From: Brachypodium distachyon
Taxonomy: Eukaryota > Streptophyta > Magnoliopsida > Poales > Poaceae
DNA: 64,000 bases
NCBI RefSeq assembly: GCF_000005505.3
Contig: NC_016131.3
Coordinates: 21,845,501-21,909,500 of the forward strand
Direction of reading: 5' to 3'
In this document: piece after piece, positions 8,269 to 19,450 of the stretch
How positions within the stretch are numbered: the stretch's first letter is position 1
Layout: the number at the start of each line of letters is the position of its first letter
The notes under the pieces: generated by a model
Databases searched by the model: none
Seen by the model: only the letters and a program-made list of their open reading frames with translations
Told to the model about the DNA's origin: nothing
Made by a program: the position numbers and the translations under genes

Positions 8269-10927
8269 TGAAAGTGCATGTTGCCCCATGTGTGGTTTTG
8301 GTAATTAATGACAATTCATATGGACTAATGTTTTAGTTGAGATATATTTGAAGGAATGTTTCATAGGCAATGAATGAAGACCACTTGGTTAATTCAATGA
8401 TAAATGTCATGAAGATAAAGATATATATTGAGTTGTTGACAATTGGATGTGTGGTTTTGGTATCCAATGTCAATCCATTTGGATAACTGTTTGCATTGAG
8501 CTTTATATGAAGGGATGCTAGTAAGCAAAGTATACTGAATTGAAGGCATGAAGTTATTGGATTTCAATGAGTAAATCAAAAAGAAGAAGAATGTGAAGTT
8601 CCCATGAAGAATTAAGATCTTGAGAGAATGATTACAAGATAGAGATTCAACATATGGTTTCAAGATAAGGTTATGTTGAGCTCATGAGTTGAGTCATGGA
8701 GCAAGTAATGGAGTGAAGAATCCATTTAGTGTCTCAAGATTTTGTGTTAGAGAATAAGAAAACCAAAGTGGTATTCATGGTGGATCCCATGTATGGTCAT
8801 GAGAGTGCATTTGGTGATTAAGTCTTGAAGCAATGAAGGTTAAGTGAACAGTTCATTTGGCTTCAAGATATCATAAAGATGGAAAGTGAAGCAAATATGA
8901 AGGTTGACCGAAATGAAGTGCACACAAGCATAAATGATGTACCGTGTGTGATCTAGTGGTACGGTAAGCATTTGACAATTGCCTTTGTGAACTAACCTAT
9001 AAACTATGTATTTGGTATATCTATATGTGGGTTAGGTGCAACTCATGGGATTGGATCAAAAAGGAAGATTTCATATAGCCCATGAGAGATGACATCAAGT
9101 GGTGATGATTCATGAAGGTTGAGAAGAGCAAGTTCAAGAAAAGCACCTCGAGGATTATATGCATGAAGCATATGGTAAGCAATCATATATTGAACTTGTG
9201 GACTAACCCATACTATGTTTGAGGGTTAGGTGATACATATGGGAGAGCTTTGAAGGAACAACTTTTTATAGCCCATATGGAGACGGTCATCAAGGTTGAA
9301 TTGTGAAAGTTCAAGATGAGCATACAAAGAGAGTACATGTTTGAACCTTGCCGTCTATTTGGTGGTAATGTACATGTGAAGATTTGCTTAAACTAATGGT
9401 CTCCCACATTGGAGTATGGGAGAGCAAATTGACAATCTTCACCAAGTGACCGTGATCAAAAGAAGTATTCCAACGTGAGACAAACATGAACGCCTACATC
9501 AACCTAAAGTGGATTGCTCAAGGCAAAGGTATATTCTAGCTAGGTTTTTCTAGTTTTCCCGATCTCAAGGAGTTTGGTGGGAGACCGGTTTATAGGTTCG
9601 ATAGTCATTCTATCAAGAGGGACTTTCGGGCACGTTGCTTCAACTCGTCGTGCGTAGAGTGCTCAAACCTTTGCATATTTTTCATCATCTATTTTGGTTG
9701 ATCTTTGTTGGATTTCTATGTAAGTTTGTAGGGCTCATTGTCTTCTTCTAAACGAGACCAAGTTTATCAAAATCGGAGTTCGTTTGCAAAAGTTATCGCC
9801 GTTTTCGTGTGTGTTGCGCTGCAGTTTTGAGCAGCCCGGATTTAAATACGGAACCTCCGGAATTGCCTTCGGGTGTGTCCAGTAGCTTCAGGTTTGGTTC
9901 GGAATTAATCCTGGAGCCTCCGGGATTGCCTCCGGGTCGCAAAATCTGTGTCTAACGGGCAGATTTTGGGGACCCTATAAATAGGGTTCTTCCTTCCCAT
10001 CGGGTCTAGGGTTCTTGGAACCGAAATTTCCCCATCTTTGAGGGCTTTCTACACCTCCCCCAAGCCTCAAATCCTCCATCAAATTGAAGGGAGTTTGTAG
10101 ATCTATTTGGAGGAATCATTTGTTGACTTCCTCCTTTGTTCCTCCTCTGTAATTTCTTCAATCCATTTGTTGATTTGGGTGAGTTTTGGGAGAGAGGGAT
10201 TTGAGCATAGCATTTCTTGTGTTCTTGCTTTGCATTTGATGCATTGGTTTGAGCTCTCCACCTTGATTAGTTCGAGTGAGAGCCCGTGAGCTTGTTACTC
10301 TTGGAGGTTCTCGTCCTAGACGGCTTAGTGGTTGTTGCCCCGGTGACCTCTTCGTGGAGATTGTGAAGAGGCCCGAGGTTCTCCTTTGTGGTGCTTTGTG
10401 AAGTGGTTGTGGAGCTTGCCATCTCCGGAGTGGAGGAAGAAGCTAGCCATCTTAGTGATTGAGCTCCTACTTTGGTGTGGGAGGCTCAAGGAGTTGGGTG
10501 TGCCCTTTCACGGCTATTCGGGTTACCTCTTGTGGTGCCCACACCTCTCCAACGGTGATTAGCTTCCTAGGAAGTGAACATCGGGATAAATCATCGTCTC
10601 CGCGTGCCTCGGGTATTCTTAAACCGAGTTCATTCACTTGTGCTTTAATTTGTGATAGCCATCATGTTTGAAGTCATATATTATCTTATATGTGCTTTGT
10701 GTTATCTTATATATCTTGTGCTAGCTTATTGATTAATATAAGTGCTCATCTTGTTATTGCTTAAGTTGTTGGTGCACGATAGTTGAGCCTAGCATATTTA
10801 GGATTTGTGCTTGAAAATACCTGACTAGTTTAATTCCGCATTTAGGATATATAGAGCCAAATCCGTAGAAGTTTTAAAACGCCTATTCAACCCCCCCCCC
10901 CCTTTGGGCGACATCGAGGTCTTTTCA
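8269..10927 (+). repeat. 3' LTR of the Sirevirus-like element, about 2.66 kb
   Basis: Starts TG right after the polypurine tract and ends CA at 10927, where sequence of the host retroposon resumes. It contains a poly-C run near 10890 and a short internal near-duplication (the gtgtggttttggta motif at about 8291 and 8450). No coding potential. Confidence 0.65.
9976..9983 (+). promoter_or_regulatory. TATA box within the LTR
   Basis: TATAAATA followed by a T/C-rich stretch, the expected core promoter of the retroelement. Confidence 0.5.
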
Positions 10928-11748
10928 GCAGGCAAGGAATCATCCTTGAGTTCGACAAAAAAAAGTTGCTTTCTGAGACCGCAAAGCGGCCTCCGCAGTG
11001 GAGGTTGAAGGGAAGAACAACATCTACTCGTCGAAATCTTGGACGGAAATCAGCCTCAAGAAGATGCAGAAGATGTCCTAAAGAAAACACATCTCCCCAA
11101 GAGTGATCCGGAGCCAACGAATTGAAAAAGAAAGCATGCTCCAGATCCAAACTGACCCTCCTGCCTAGTCCTTGAGCTGGATTGGAATAAACTCTAATAG
11201 ATCGTCGGTTATTGAACATGTAGTTGAAGCACATCGACGAATCAGAAATTTCATTACCGTTAAGGAGTGAGAGATCTCGGAGGAGCTTGGATCAACAGAG
11301 GAGACAGCTGCCAAGAGAAAAACAGAAAAAGATACGGCATAACGCCAAAGGCCTCTAAGGCAACTAACCTAACGTAATATACATATGGGGGCCGAACCCC
11401 CCTCTCTTTCCCATTCCGTCCGGCAGTGCCGGTGGAGAAGAAAGGGAGGAGAGCCGGAGACACAGAGGAAAAGAAGGTCTCAGAAACGAGAGAAAAGAAG
11501 ACCCCCCAACGATGAAGGGTTGCACATAAAGGTGTTGGTTTTTAAATAGCTTTGAAAATGGCAGCCCCCTCCTACTCCTCCGGTCTCACCTCTCCGGCAG
11601 AAGCGGATGAGCGAGCTGCGGTGGTGGCTGAACGACAGGCGGGTCGCAGGCTTACCTCCACCCTTCCCTCCATGTATGAGCATGAGTACTCTATGAACAT
11701 TTGTAGTTCTGCTGGTTGCCACACCTAAAATTCCGCCCAAAATTAGTA

Positions 11749-11949
11749 CTACCTTCGTCCAACAATAAGTGGCGTATTAGCTTTCCTTTGACCACAAATT
11801 ACTCTATTAATATATAATTATATGACATGGTTTCATATCCATTATATTCCTACATTTTGATCACATTAGTCACATATTCATAAACTAATTTGTGGTCAAA
11901 AGTTTGGTCAACCGAATCCTAATATGCTCCTTATTGTTAGACGGAGAAG
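11749..11949. mobile_element. Stowaway-type MITE, about 201 bp
   Basis: Left end CTACCTTCGTCCAACAATAAG mirrors the right end CTTATTGTTAGACGGAGAAG. TA flanks both sides (11747-11748, 11950-11951). Confidence 0.75.
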
Positions 11950-13627
11950 TATTTAACCCATGTAACTTAGGCCTAGCCTACTGGGCCTTATAATCTGGGT
12001 GGGCTTTAGCTTCTCGTCTGACTCCGTGTCGCCCTCCGTCTGATCGCGGCGCTCCGTTCGATACCCGATTTGGCGGCGCTCCGTCTTCCCTCCGTTCCCC
12101 AATTCCCCGTACCCAAGTTTATCGCAAACAGTGAGCGGCAGAGGCGGCCGGCGGTGATCGCCTGATTGATAGGGGACCGTGTGTGTGATCGCCTGTTGGC
12201 TTTGTTTGTTTTTTTTGAGCAGATGATCGCCTGTTGGCTGATCCGCTGATTGGTCAGGAAGCAGTGGGGCGGCCCGGCAGGGAGTGCAGGTGCAGCAGGC
12301 CGGTATTTGAGTGCCGGTACTTTACTTTACTTGTTTGTTTCAAGGTTCATCATTGCAAATGGAAAGCCTTATTGATTCAGATTCACCAATTCTATTTTCT
12401 GGTGAACCAATTTGTCACTTGAATCTAAACATATAAATTGACCTTTTTATGGTTCTCCCTTGATACATTTTGTCTGAATGTGTAAAATTTCCAAGCTCGT
12501 GCGAACTAAACTCATCTTCCGTTTTTATCGGATGGCAGCCAAGTGAGTACTAATGGGGACAGAGTATTCAGATTAGACCATTTTTCTCGTGTACGAAGAC
12601 CTAAGATTTATATTTTATAACGACGCAACTGGGTGAAAATTGCATCCTAGATTTCCTGAAATTCTGAACTATCCATTTTGTTTCTCCCAAGGTACAATCT
12701 GTCAATATGATCACTAGTTTTTTTTTCAAGCAATTCAAGACTACAAATAACTGAGATATTCTCGCGATATACTAAGTTTAGGCATAGGTAGAAGTAGAAC
12801 CATAAAGCACACTTATATCCTTTCACGTGCACTATGATCTGCAACTAGCAATCCAAGTCAATTTGAATGTTCTGCCTTTTTTTAGTCTACTTGCGCAAGT
12901 GCAATCGTTCCTTTTTTGTAAAAAAATAATGTCTACACAACGTAATCGGAACATAACTATATAGATGTCGTGTTATAGATTCACATTTGAGGGAACAATT
13001 GTTCTGGTCGTGGGAGTGTTGTAAACGATGATCTGCTTTAATTCTTATCTTGCTATGAATTGGAAATGAAATTTCTCGTTCGAGAATCGGTGATACATCC
13101 TTCAGTTCCTATGATAAATTCTACTTATCTATCTTAGCCTGTATTGCCTCGAAGTTCCTGACTACTTGGTTTTTGTGGTTTTGGTCCTTCTGTGCTTTTT
13201 TTTGACGTAGTTGCCATGGTTTGTTCAATAATTGCACATCGATGGACAGCTTCCACCCATTTCAACAGTTGTTAAATTCTGATCTTCATTTTCAGAATTG
13301 CTATATTTAGTGAAAATTATTGCTTGGTTTCATTATGCTTTTTGTTGTTATCATTATCTCGTTCATGCTACAAAGAATTTTTTAATCAGGTATGTATCTG
13401 ATCCTTCAATGCCCCCAATTTATCAGAACTAGCACTGATTTCTGAGGAGAACGGCGGCACATTGCCAAGAACAACTAAAATAGCAATCAAGTTGGGTTGA
13501 TGCAATTCTTTTACTCATGCACATTATCTTATCCTCTGCTCGATGATCATGCACACGCACCCATGAGAGTACTATATAGATCGGTTTGCCATCTGGATCT
13601 GTCCTTCGTTGGCTTGTTGCAAAGCAT
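11950..13627. other. Intergenic region, no gene recognised
   Basis: A GC-richer stretch at about 12000-12330 resembles a gene leader or first exon, but no open frame with a domain follows. The rest is AT-rich and featureless to the eye. Confidence 0.3.
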
Positions 13628-13975
13628 AGCCTGAAATTTTCTCTCTCTTTTTTATAAAGGGAGTTTTTATTGAACTTGAAAGTTGCATAAAAAAGATACA
13701 TCATGCAAGTTCGCACCTGGCCTCTGCATAACAAGATGCACACGACCCAACAAAACCGTATGATAAGAAAAACTAAAAGTCTAAATACAACCGACAAGAA
13801 AAACACTAATTAAGGAGCTTGGAGATGCAGTTTACGCCGCAACCTATTATGCGTAAAACCTACTTGAGAACTCGCTCCACTTGAGTACAGGCAGTCATAA
13901 TCATAGGTCTATCCACTTCCCGTTGCAGTAACGCCCAGGAACGGAGTCAATGGGTACACTCAAAGATAACCTGCG

Positions 13976-14053
13976 TAAGAGATGGAGATTGTGGGTTATG
14001 ATTAAAAACTTGCATAAGAGATGGAGATTGTGGGTTATGATTAAAAATAACGG
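13976..14053. repeat. Tandem duplication, 39-base period, two copies
   Basis: The block taagagatggagattgtggg and the following bases repeat once with 39-base spacing (13976 and 14015). It lies in the LINE 3' region. Confidence 0.8.
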
Positions 14054-14387
14054 CGTTCCTGTATTAGCCAATCTGCCAACAAAGCACGGTCACCCCGACC
14101 AAAATTTTAGCTCTAAAATTACTACCTATGCCATGTAGCCAATTACCAAAAAAATTGATATGCTATGTGGTGGGCGAATATTAGACGCCACCTGAGTGGT
14201 AGACCACACAGAACGAGCAAACTAACAGTCAAAAAATAGGTGCTTGATTGTCTCATTGTGAGAGCAAAATGCACACTTGGGGTCATTTTTCGTAAATTAT
14301 CTTTTGTGAGAATCACCCCATGACGCAGATGCCGCGTACAAGCTTTCACCTTAAGCAAAACTTAGAGTTTCCAAAGGCTTTAATCAT

Positions 14388-14949
14388 GGGTTAATTGGAT
14401 CTATGCCATTATAATTTTCACATATTGGAGATATGCCATTACAAAAATTTGACTTGGAGAAATGCCACTATAACTTTTTTATACCTCTATTCATGCCATT
14501 TTGTCTAATACCATCAAGTATGCTGTCTAAATACGGATATACATAGCTCTATACGAACAGTCTTTTTTCCATTCCAAGTCAAACATTCTATTCCTCTTCC
14601 TCTTATTATCCCCCACGCGCTCCTCTATTCTGAACCTAACTTGAATGTTTGAATTTTTATTGATTTTTCTGAGAAGTTTGAATTTTAGGCCAAATTTGAA
14701 TGTTTTGAACGTTTATGGCGCCTGGAAGAGACTTGAACGTACCGTTGAACGTTGTAAATATGGGGTATTATGGTAAATATTGCTGTACACGCTGAAATAC
14801 ATGTATTATGAACAGTAATTGGTCTTAAGTGGACAGAATGGCATAGTTAGAGGTATAAGAAAGTTAGAGTGGCATTTCTCCAAGTCAAGTTTTTGTAATG
14901 GCATATTTCCAACCGATGGAATAGAGAGTGGCCTAGATCCAATTAACCC
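14388..14949. mobile_element. MULE-type MITE with about 115-bp terminal inverted repeats
   Basis: Left end gggttaattggatctatgcc is mirrored by the right end, whose reverse complement starts gggttaattggatctaggcc; similarity extends over roughly 115 bases. Flanks tttaatcat (14379-14387) and ttaattcat (14950-14958) match at 7 of 9 positions, a possible decayed 9-bp target duplication. It is nested inside the LINE. Confidence 0.75.
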
Positions 14950-15139
14950 TTAATTCATCGGAGGAACACCCGAATAGACTAAAACGTGGTAGACCGAGCT
15001 GACTGTAGAAGACCCGGACCGATGTAAATTCCATCGGAATACTTCTCTGTCCTGAGTCAGCTTTATCGCGCCTAGACGAGGGACCAAACGATTCCAGGCC
15101 TGAAGCTTGGGACCAACCAAGTCTCTCCTGAACAAAATA

Positions 15140-15270
15140 TTAGGAGGAGAATGACTTAGGACTTGAGCTATGGTGTCATGCTTGTTGCGGATAATTTCAT
15201 ATAGTCCTAGGTACTGATCCCGAAGGGGACGATTACCTAACCAAATATTAGGAGGAGAATGACTCAGGAC
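15140..15270 (-). repeat. Partial 108-bp (36-codon) tandem duplication within the LINE
   Basis: The block starting ttaggaggagaatgact at 15140 recurs at 15248. The second copy is cut at 15270 by the CACTA element and resumes at 18900 (gagctatggtgtcatgcttg to about 18958). A period of 108 keeps the LINE frame. Confidence 0.75.
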
Positions 15271-15639
15271 TGTGTTGATTATGACCTTTTTTTAGTGACG
15301 ATGATTCGAATGGTCATAAATTTATGACCATTTTGGACCAGATGGTCATAGAGTGTTTAAGGGACTCCAGTTCCTAAATATTTATGAACATTTCAATCTA
15401 AAAGGTCATAATTACGTTGCACAAAATGGTCATAAATAACTAGTGCAGTTTACAATGTTATTTTTAATTCATTATGATCATTTTAGATGGTCAAAAAATG
15501 ACATTGATATAATTGAATGGCCACCTCATCAATTTTGCCTACGTGTCTGTCTAGGTGTCATCGAGAGAGGTCCATCTCCGCAATTTTGCCAGCGTGTCGT
15601 GCCTAGGTGTCAATATCAATTCTGACATGTGGACCTATT

Positions 15640-16010
15640 TGAACAATCGGCCCCCACCGACCTGACGACACAGCCACACACATGAACGGAACCTCCCCCA
15701 CCGTCTGGCAAGTGGAACCTCCTCCCCGCGGCTTGACAAGTGGGACCCGCACTCGCCTGATCAGTGGGACCCAGACACATAGACCCTCCACACCGCGTGA
15801 CGAGCGGGGCCTGCGTCCACCTGATCACTAGTGGGACTGAGACACATGGACCCCATCCTAACTGACTAGTGGGGCCCACGTCAACTCCACCACCCACCTA
15901 ACTAGTGGGACCCAGACACAGACCCCAACCTGACTGACTAGTGGGGCCTACCTCAACTCTCCGTCTCGACACCCGCCTGACCAGTGGGACCTAGCAACCA
16001 CCAACTACAA
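15640..16010. repeat. Degenerate array of tgggacc/gacccaca motifs
   Basis: Repeated variants of ctgactagtgggacccagac recur at irregular spacing of about 35-75 bases inside the CACTA element. Short open frames here are by-products. Confidence 0.6.
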
Positions 16011-16528
16011 GTAGAACATATATATTCTACCGAAGGAAAAACAAGTCGCTCCGTTGGGTAGTCAAACAGAGGACTCGTTCCAGAGCAGTGCAAGAGGATT
16101 GCCGCCAGAACGATCAAGTGTTTGTGTTATTTACGTTCGCAAGTTCTTTTTATCGCTATAAAGACATCGATCGATCTTTTCACGGTACAGCAGGACAGGA
16201 GTGCTCGCCTGGGTTGGCTCCCGTGGGACATGGGCCAGGTCGCCGGGTGGGCCAACTAATATTCTCTTTTATTGTTTTGGGTCGGCCATACATCTCCTCG
16301 GCCCAAATACCGTCTCTATTTGAAGATTACCAAGTTGTAACCTAAACCTAACTCCTGCTCCCTTCCTCCCATCTTCCCTATCTCACCCGCCGCCAGGCCT
16401 CCCCCTTCACCCAGATCCGCTCGCTCGATTACCCTCCATCTTCCACCGTGCTATTCATTCCACCCTTTTCCCCTCCTCAGATCCGAGCCCTCTCTCTCAT
16501 CCGCCAGGCCTCGACGCCGCTGGATCTG

Positions 16529-16762
16529 CCGTCTTGCGCATCTCCGGCGAGCGTCACCCACTCGTCCACGTCGGAGGCGTCTCCGCTGAGCAGAACGCAC
16601 ACATGCGAGGTGGCGGCTTCTGCGACGAGCGGCGCGCACAAGTGCGAGACGTCGGCTTCTCCGGCAGGGCGCTCGTACTCGTTGGAGACGGCAGCGTCTC
16701 CGCTGTGCGGAGTGCGCACATGCGGGACGTGGGCGTCTCCGCCGAGCGGTACACCCACATCT
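16529..16762 (+). repeat. 39-bp minisatellite, six units
   Basis: Six consecutive 39-base units start at 16529, 16568, 16607, 16646, 16685 and 16724. Each has the core gc(g/t)tctccg and would encode a 13-residue repeat of the form ETAASPxSGxxTC in the frame ending TAG at 16772. The units are diverged but keep length exactly. The frame is open from about 16448 (108 codons), yet there is no other sign of a gene; it lies within the CACTA element and may be part of captured DNA. Confidence 0.7.
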
Positions 16763-19450
16763 AAGACGGTGTAGCAAACTGGGTCGACACCACTGCCTCC
16801 ATCCTCGCCCGCCAGCGCCCGCTTCTGGAGGTCGACGTCGTCGACTTCTGCAAGGCGGTTCGCTCTCCTTTGCCCCTCCTGCGGTTCCTTCTTTCCCTTT
16901 TCTTTCTGTCCCTTCGACACCTTGCTCCTTTGCCCCTCCGACTTAGCTGCCCGGTTCGCCGGCAACAGAGGCAAGATGATACGCGGCTCAACGCAGGGCC
17001 GCACCACGACAATGCCGTCATCCGCGTCCTCCCTTGTTCCAGTACCTGTCTCGGTGCCTGCTCTCCATCCTTCTATATCCATGTGCAATGAGCTGATGGT
17101 TGAAAAACTACTGGCTGATGTTTGAAGATGCAGTTTGATCATCGGTAGATTGGTTTGGGGCACACGTACTATTTTCCTTCATACAGAAGCTGATAAAAAT
17201 GAGTCGTGATAATGTTGTTCCCTTATGTTCGTTTTTCAACACACGCACCTAACTAGACGCAGACTATATTGTATAGCATGATTGTTTATGCATGTACCGC
17301 TAGTTATCTGAATATATGCAAACCTGAACCTTAGCAGGTAATCTGATCCAAGTCACTATGTATGCAAATCTCCAAAGCTATATAGATAGTCAGTCGAGAA
17401 ATATCCTGTAGAATTGTTTTATCTGTTCTGAACTGAAAACAAAGAGTAACACCATATTATCTTGATCTTCGCCACTGCGAACACTTCATGGTTGATTTGA
17501 ACATCTTAGCCGCAGTTTCATTGTTGATGGATAGTTAATTTTCATTCACTATTGAACTCAACTTAATGTTTCTATTTGATATTATCATTAGTTTGTAACA
17601 TTCATCTTTGCACAGTACAAAATTATAATTATAATTTAATGGCATTTTATTGGCTGGTTATTATTGTGTAGGTTCTGCAGTTGATTTATAAATTGTTGTG
17701 TGCTTCAACTATATCTAAATATTGCGTGTTGTAATTCTTTTTACCATGTTGTGGAATAGTTCCTTTGTATAAGCATGGAATGCGGAATGGCTTTCTAAGG
17801 AGCAACTATGCTGTTGCTAGTTTTGTTTATCACAAATTATGACACTTGCTGGAATATGTACTTAGGGGTGTGCAAAAGTAGGCTGGCCTAGTAGTTTTGT
17901 CTATAATTAAGACAACCAAATATCTCTGTTCTAGGTTTGCATCAAATAGCTGATTATTAGTAAGTAATTGACGACGTTATTAGCTGCTGCATGTCGAAGC
18001 CAATCAAATAGTTGCATCTAGATGCTATTGAAGTATTGATCTAACTTAATTAGCATGCATGTTTATTTTCTTGCCATGCTTCTATAGACTTTGATATTGT
18101 GGTTAATCTACTGTTGTGGTGTACCATTGATGATATAGAAGCCGGATGCTGTCGTCGAAGATTTAGATTGAAGACTTGCCTTGCGCTCTGTTGCTGCTAG
18201 AAATATGTTCTGGTGTGATGTAAGAGGAATGAATTTGTGCGTTCATCTGAAAATCTGGTTGTATTATTTTGTCATGGAGAGTTGGCTCTTAGCAATTTTT
18301 GGCTGAACATAGTACTGGACCTTACGAGTTGATGGCTAACAAACTGGAATCGAATAAAAGGCCGAGAATAAAAAAAAACTATTTGGAACGCAAAACGTCT
18401 GGACAGCATAAGAACCTGGCCGGAAATTAGAAAAGAAATGAGCAGTACAAAATAAATACCCAAACTATAAGAATTGGCCCAAAAGAAATTAATAACAAAA
18501 ACGTACATGCCTGAATTGTTGGGCTTGGCCCATTAAAGAAAAAAAAATTAAAGGGCTAAACTATTGGGCTTGGCCTAGACAGAAGACATGCATGGATTAG
18601 GCTTATTTTGTGTTATGACCATATAATTTCATCACAGAGTTTGCCACGTCAGACCGCCACGTCGGATCCTACATGTCCGGGTAGGATGGCTAGTGACCAA
18701 AAATTTGGTCATAAATTTTTTGACGATCCCATTTGGTCATAATTCTTTATGACCATTTCAGTAAAAAGGTCATCAAGCGTCATTAGCGACGATCACTTTT
18801 TGACGATCTGATTTTCATCACAAGAGCGTCATAAACTGAAAACCATGATGATTTTGCGACGAAAATGGGGGGTCATAAATCAGCATATTTCTTGTAGTGT
18901 TTGAGCTATGGTGTCATGCTTGTTGCGGATAATTTCATATAGTCCTAAGTACTGATCCCCGTCTTTGATATGAAAGGATCCAAAGCGGAAAAAGCTCTCG
19001 TTTAACCTTCATTATAGACCGGCCCAGAAATGAGAATTGCCCTGCTTTCATTCAATATGGAAAATCGCATTGGAGCCAATGTACTTATTACAGAGCAGAT
19101 TCTGCCAGACTCCTTCTTCAGTCAATAGTTTAAACAACCATTTCCCTAGAAGAGCGGAGTTCTTGACAGCAAGATCCTGGATCCCAGGCCTCCCTATTCT
19201 TTAGGTCGACACAAGACACTCCATTTCACAAGGCGGTACTTCTTTTGTTGGCTATCACTCTGCCACAAAATTTAGAATAGAAATAGTTTGGACGCTTAAG
19301 TACCCCACGAGGAAGGTCGAATAAAGAGAGCATGCATGTGACCATAATTGTGAGGACTGAGTTAATAAGGACCAACCGGCCCCCATAGCAAAGATTTTTT
19401 TTCTTTCCAGCTACTCAGAATTGCTCAGCCTGAAATTTTCCTGTGTGACA

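Larger units (their letters stand above)
7642..10927 (+). mobile_element. 3' part of a Sirevirus-like Copia retrotransposon
   Basis: The internal part (7642-8268) has four polypurine-tract-like blocks of the form (a)tgggggag near 7908, 7979, 8172 and 8259; multiplied polypurine tracts are a known mark of Sireviruses. The last one directly precedes the LTR start TGAAAGTGC at 8269. The 5' LTR, gag and pol are absent, so this is a 5'-deleted copy. The left boundary is approximate. Confidence 0.65.
7319..11514 (-). mobile_element. LINE-type retroposon interrupted by a Sirevirus-like fragment
   Basis: The 11 bases aagggttgcac occur at 7308-7318 and again at 11515-11525, a target duplication. A poly(T) run starts at 7319, so the element is a poly(A)-tailed retroposon in minus orientation, with 3' end at left and 5' end at 11514. 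Without the inserted Copia fragment (about 7642-10927) only about 0.9 kb remains, so it is 5'-truncated or internally deleted. No reverse transcriptase motif was seen in what is left. Confidence 0.7.
15271..18899. mobile_element. CACTA-type transposon, left terminus eroded
   Basis: The right end read in reverse is CACTACAAGAAATATGCTG, the classic CACTA terminus. The left end keeps only the inner part of the same repeat (tgttgattatgacc), missing roughly the first 13 bases. Both subterminal regions carry many ggtcataa/ttatgacc motifs. There is no transposase, so it is non-autonomous and probably immobile. LINE sequence continues on both sides. Confidence 0.75.
13642..19436 (-). mobile_element. 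Antisense LINE, 5'-truncated and carrying nested insertions
   Basis: The 14 bases agcctgaaattttc flank it at 13628-13641 and 19437-19450, a perfect target duplication. A T-rich start at left marks the poly(A) end, so the element reads on the minus strand. Degenerate frames there match the C-terminus of a plant LINE reverse transcriptase: a YRLVKW-like tract and GLGIQDLAVKNSALLGKWLF near 19130-19230, RRDLVGPKLQAWNRLV near 15080-15130, and the zf-RVT motif FCSHNETIKHLFFDC near 14240-14280. Stops and frameshifts make it dead. A MULE-type MITE (14388-14949) and a CACTA element (15271-18899) interrupt it. Confidence 0.85.

Noticed and set aside
16088..16345. 85-codon open frame upstream of the minisatellite
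   Set aside because: Lies in the CACTA interior, no domain, no link to the next frame.
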